From Leucocoprinus leucothites (taxonomy: Eukaryota; Basidiomycota; Agaricomycetes; Agaricales; Agaricaceae): a DNA stretch of 64,000 nucleotides. Within the stretch, counting starts at the first letter, position 1. Each line of letters opens with the position of its first letter. The stretch covers positions 1,550,001 through 1,614,000 of the forward strand of contig JAACJO010000002.1 in the NCBI GenBank assembly GCA_013368445.1. The letters run 5' to 3'. Below are positions 59,673 to 64,000 of this stretch, in pieces. The notes under the pieces were generated by a model. That model saw only the letters and a list, made by a program, of their open reading frames with translations, was not told the origin of the DNA and did not search any database. The position numbers were made by a program, and so were the translations under genes.

Positions 59673-60320
59673 TTACTCTAATTTACTCTGTTTCTAGTTT
59701 CAGGTTGTGGTCTGCTCTCCTGTTGGTTTTAGACTTGATCACCGAGACCTTGATTAATCGTTTTTCGCATCTAGGAGAACCAAATAATATTTTGCCGTGA
59801 TCTTTACGAACGTGCCTATGGGTACTTGAAGTTTATTCTTAGTCACACTGCCACCGTGGACTGCCAAGTGGCTTTTCTCAGCGAACAATACTGGGGGAAA
59901 TCCCCGGTTGGCATTGATTTCACTCGTACTCCGGAAGACATGGATGGCATCACAAGCAAAACAGTACAGCTGGGATTCTGTGCTGATTCTGAGCCAAGAA
60001 AAAAACACTGATAAATCACGTCCCTGATCTCAACAAAGGTCGGAGATCGCTAAGGGGTGTTTGTTTGATGCCACTGATGTCATGAATCCTGCGGTCTATT
60101 ATGCCTCTTAATAGGGCATACACACTAATATCCGTTGGTCTTCATCCATAGCAAGATACAACCACTGACTAGAGCTACCACACAGAATTATCCGCCGTCA
60201 AAAGCCGGAACACGTACGCGCAGGAACCGAGAGACGCGACCCACGTGATCGTGTATGGGATCGTTTATACATAAATACGTCGCTGTTGGCATCTATACCT
60301 CTTCTTTCTTTCCTCCTTCC
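59673..60320. promoter_or_regulatory. Intergenic with LRR gene promoter
   Basis: No gene seen. CACGTG at 60242-60247 is followed by an AT-rich TATA-like stretch (TTTATACATAAATA) near 60264-60277, which argues that the ATG at 60255 lies in the promoter and the one at 60321 is the start used. Confidence 0.45.
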
Positions 60321-61895
60321 ATGCAGTTCGCACATCGCCCAATACACACCCCAACCTTTTCTTCACCCCCCTCTTCTCCCAGCCTATGCCCAGACTCCTC
60401 TCCCCCCTCCTCTCCCTCGCTAGACCCTGTTTACCTCGATTCACCCTCTGACCTTGAGGGTCTCGGGAGGTTGGCCGACCCATTCGCTGGCAGTTTCAAC
60501 TCAACAAGAACCCCACCGCAGTATGAAAAAAGGCAGAAGAGACGAGCCGTCCCTGTGTCGCCTACTTCGTCCCCGAAGCGAGCTCGCCAGAACCAGGATA
60601 TAGGCAACGAGGAGCACTATTTCGATGAACGTATGCCTTTACCCTTGTACGTCCAAGCGTCGCCAAAGCGAGAGAAAACGGCCTTCGATCGGGAAAAAGA
60701 GGAGTGGGGTAAGATAGATGAAGAAATATACAAATTCTCGATGAGGGTCATCGACGTTTCGTAGGTTTTTCCATGGTGTGTGGATGACATTTACTTGACT
60801 AGAGATTACCAGGGACCGCCAGTTTACGCATATACCGGATAGTACCATCGGAACTATCAAGTGCCTTGTCTGCATTCCGGCTCCAGACGATCTTATCACT
60901 TTGGAAATGACAAAAATGAGAGCTGGCCACAGAGCCTTTGTTCGGTCCCAGACTGCGCCTGCGTCTACGGCGGGTCTCTCTCGAGCCTTCGGGGAAAGGA
61001 CGCACAGTGCCAATGTCAACTCAAATGACATGAGGGATGGCATACACCTAATCCTCTCCAACAACCTGATCACAAACCTGCCTCGTGAATTCTGGGATTT
61101 AGAGCGACTGACAGTGCTGAGTTTACGTGAGTGATAACCATGCTTCTATTTGGGTCCACAATTAACTTACGATCGTGATTTCCTATAGGTGGCAATCAGC
61201 TGACAGTTCTGCCCCCTGAAATATGCCGACTTCGAAATCTTGAAGATCTGAATATCGCAAATAACAAATTGCAATATGTGCCCTCGGAGTTGCTATCGAT
61301 GTCTCTGAGGGTACTGAATCTCCATCCCAACCCATTCCTCCCACCCCCAAATCTGGACGATCGGCCCGTGAGCGCGACTGATACTCTCGTACCAGATCGT
61401 GTACTTCCGCTTACGGAGTTGCTGTATCGTGTTCTGGCAGCACCAGCGCCGTCGACTCTCTTCTCGAAGGGAAATTCTAGCTCATTTCTTTCCTCCCTCT
61501 ACGATCTTCCCCTACCTCCAACTTCCTTATTACCCCCGAGGATTGCGGAAACATTCGCTGCCTGTATTCCGGGTTCCGTTTGTCCGAGCGATATATCGCA
61601 CCCACCGGATGATATCAGCATGGGTATCTGCGGTAATCCAGGCCATCAAGCGGAAGGTCGTATCTTTGTACGCCCAGTTGAACGGCGGCTTTCTTGGGAA
61701 AAGACCATTGCCGGACAGAATACCGGCGGAATGGTTCCTGTTATGTGGAGGGGCTGTGCACATGGATGCCTGGATTTCTTGAAACCAGAAAAACAAGGAC
61801 CGGTGGAGACGGAGGACATTGAGATGGCTATGGACGAGGATGGCGCCGTGCAAGAGATTGAGCTTGGAGGTCTGGATGACTTGGACTTTGACTAA
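60321..61895 (+). CDS. Leucine-rich-repeat protein, nuclear-type, unknown function
   Basis: Three exons (60321-60760, 60813-61126, 61189-61895) give 486 residues. The head is Ser/Pro-rich with basic clusters (EKRQKRRAVPVSPTSSPKRAR), a possible nuclear import signal. In the middle are at least three LRR units: IHLILSNNLITNLPREFWDLERL, then TVLSLRGNQLTVLPPEICRL (split by an intron) and RNLEDLNIANNKLQYVPSELL. The C-terminal half has a conserved-looking pair of short Cys motifs (CGNPGHQAEGR and CAHGCLDFL), then an acidic end. LRR units of this kind mediate protein binding. Similar fungal proteins are known only as hypothetical. An in-frame ATG at 60255 would add 22 residues but lies in TATA-like sequence. 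Confidence 0.8.
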
Positions 61896-62104
61896 AGGAA
61901 GAGAAAAGGACGCAGGACATAGAATAGATCAGACTTTAATCGAGCTTGTAATGACTGTCACCGCACTGTACACTACCCAATGCACGTTGTCACCTATAAA
62001 GACACGGTCCGGCAAGTTCCGATGGATTACCGTCCGCTTATGTCAGGTCCGAGCTGAGTGAGGACCTGCACAGTCATCAAGAGCACCGCCAGTCCACCGA
62101 GTCT

Positions 62105-64000
62105 TATGTCCCCACAACCGGCTTTTTCTCCCTCATCCTACCATCCCTACTCTCATCTGCGCTCGAGAACCAGCACAGAATTCAAGCCCGATATGCAACA
62201 TAGACCCACCATGTCTCAGCCACCACCACAGTGGACCCCAACATATGCCAAGTTTGGTCATCCCTACCCTATTTCAGTTCCGGGATGCGCAGATTGCAGC
62301 CCAGAATGTACAGAGTCGATGTGTTCGACTTCCGGTCACCTCACATCCCAATGCACGGACCAGTGTGTCGTCATTGCGTGTAGTGATCCCGAGCACAGCA
62401 GCTTGAACTCTAGCTGCGATTTTATCTGCGATAGCGAAGCCGATTGTGCAGGCTGCAACGGGCTCGACGCTTTCGTGAGTTACCTCTCCTTTCCTATTTT
62501 GTTTTATCGGCTCTGGGATCTGATGCTCCCTTAAAGATTCAATGTTGTGACGAAAACCATCCTTGTCATGTCGGCCAAAGGCAGCCGGCAAATTTTTCGC
62601 AACAGTATACGCAGCAACATGACAACAAAAACAACAGCTGGTACACCACCTTGACCAATGTGCTTCATGACAGCGGTCGTCAGCTCGAAGGATCCTCCGC
62701 TAACACTACCTCCCTCACGTCCAGCCCCTCCTACGTCTTTCCGTCAGCCGCCACCGATAGTAGCCCTCAATATCCCTCATACATCGCAAACTGTCAACCA
62801 TCATCAACCACGGAGACATACGGCTCGATCCCACCCCCATTCTCTCCAAGCCTTCAGTCTCATGATCCGCAAGAACCTCAGTACCATGCATCACAGACTC
62901 AACAGCCGCGAGTTACTGCACCATCGTCCTCTTCACCGCCATCTTCTGCATCTCTATTGACCTGCATGTGGGGAAATTGCCACGCGCAGTTCACATCCCT
63001 TGCGGAGCTCGTTGGCCACGTAAATCTGGCACATTTGCGTACCCCGACGGACGCGGCCATTTCCACGGATCGCACTGATCCTGCTGAAACACAGGCCCAC
63101 ATACACTCTCAACAAGTTGACGATGCTACCCGGTTGCCCTGTCTCTGGGGCGGCTGTACAGAATATCTACAACCCCAACAGTTGGCTGGAACGTCGAGCA
63201 CCAGGGCTGAAGACATCATGTTCTCAAGACTTGCCAGTCACCTTTTCCAAGACCATCTTGGGCTACAGCACTTCAATAGCAGTGTCCAGAGTAGTGATTT
63301 TGACATTGAGCGTATGCTCGTCGAGATGTTACCATCCCGGCAGCAACCACAGGGTCGGGAGGGCGAAGAACCTCGAGGACCTCAATATGGTCAGAGTAGT
63401 ACTGATGCCGATAGTGGCGTCGTTACTGGGAACGCTGTCTCGGTGTTTAAAGCATCAGACGACGCTAGTGCATTACAAGCACTAATGCAAGAGGTCAATG
63501 CGTTTACTGTGCCCTCCACACCTTCGCCACGAACCTCAGCCACGGCTGTTAGCTCTCCGGCGACTTCGAGTACGGAAATTACGTCCGGGGAGGGGCATGT
63601 TTGCTTATGGGAGTCATGTGGGATGTCTTTTGAGACGTGTGATGACTTGATGTCACATATGTCGGCTGTACATGTTGGCAGTGGAAAACCTCAGTATGAT
63701 TGCTTATGGGAAGGATGTACGAGGAACGGAGAGAAGGGCTTTTCGAGTAGACAGAAGATTTGTCGGCATTTGCAGGTCCGTCTATCCTACTTTGGCCTTA
63801 TATACTTGACTGACTTCTCCAACCTTTTAGTCACATACAGGGTATCGTCCATTCCAGTGCCCTGAATGTCTGCAGAATTTCTCAGAGGCCGCGACGCTGC
63901 AGCAACATATACGGCGGCATACCCAAGAGAGCGAGTGCATCTCCTTTCTTTCCGCCTACTTTTGCTGAATATACTACCTCAGAACCTTACAAATGTGATT
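62105..64000 (+). CDS. C2H2 zinc-finger transcription factor, Zap1/ZafA-like (3' end outside window)
   Basis: Exons join at about 62474/62536, 63774/63829 and 63930/63981, and the gene runs off the window end. The N-terminus (residues about 55-125) is very Cys-rich ([52 protein letters not shown]). Two separate C-x-W-x2-C fingers follow ([20 protein letters not shown]), then the main cluster: [47 protein letters not shown] (given in parts), [26 protein letters not shown], and the start of the next finger EPYKCD. Paired CxWxxC fingers apart from a DNA-binding cluster are the hallmark of Zap1 (yeast) and ZafA (Aspergillus), which sense zinc and switch on zinc uptake genes. That role is inferred. 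At least one more finger must lie beyond 64000. Confidence 0.85.

Noticed and set aside
60255..60320. LRR gene start at the ATG 60255
   Set aside because: This ATG is inside an AT-rich, TATA-like stretch right after CACGTG, so 60321 is the better start. It cannot be fully excluded.
1..64000. tRNA genes, rRNA, CRISPR arrays
   Set aside because: No A/B-box pair with a cloverleaf, no rRNA core sequence and no regularly spaced repeats were noticed while reading. A covariance-model scan would be decisive.

Overview
The window looks like a gene-dense piece of a mushroom-forming basidiomycete (Agaricomycete) genome. The evidence is many short introns (about 45-105 nt, usually GTRNGT...YAG), small intergenic gaps, an F-box-like protein of the kind common in mushrooms, and an Agaricomycete-type family of unknown function. 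Models were made by joining reading frames at splice sites by eye. The start and stop of most genes are firm. A few first exons are not.

Left part (1-14 kb): a decayed 3' fragment of an M20 carboxypeptidase lies head-to-tail before an intact 600-residue copy (13 exons). Next come a one-exon F-box-like gene and a very large minus-strand gene combining many CCCH zinc fingers, RRM-like segments and a C-terminal RING-IBR. A small two-helix membrane protein follows, then a pseudogene whose single frame is broken by two TAA codons.

Middle part (14-46 kb), mostly housekeeping and morphogenesis: AP-1 gamma adaptin, splicing factor SF3B1/Prp10, a forkhead factor, DNA ligase IV, a Gin4/Nim1-type kinase divergent from the ligase, LC8 dynein light chain, an Axl2-like cadherin-fold membrane protein, importin Kap123, a small hidden multi-exon gene, mitochondrial dihydroorotate dehydrogenase and a BTB protein.

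Right part (47-64 kb): a multi-pass membrane protein with a glycosyltransferase-like end, a 3 kb gene-poor stretch with one incomplete gene, Bud6/Aip3, a Dcr2-like metallophosphatase, mitochondrial ribosomal protein uL23m, a leucine-rich-repeat protein and a Zap1/ZafA-like zinc-finger regulator cut by the window end.

No operons, CRISPR arrays, tRNAs, rRNAs or intact transposons were seen. Several genes share a theme of polarity, septation and cell cycle (Gin4-type kinase, Axl2-like, Bud6, Dcr2-like), but they are spread over about 28 kb and there is no proof that they form a functional cluster. The most unusual object is the CCCH-RRM-RING/IBR protein.
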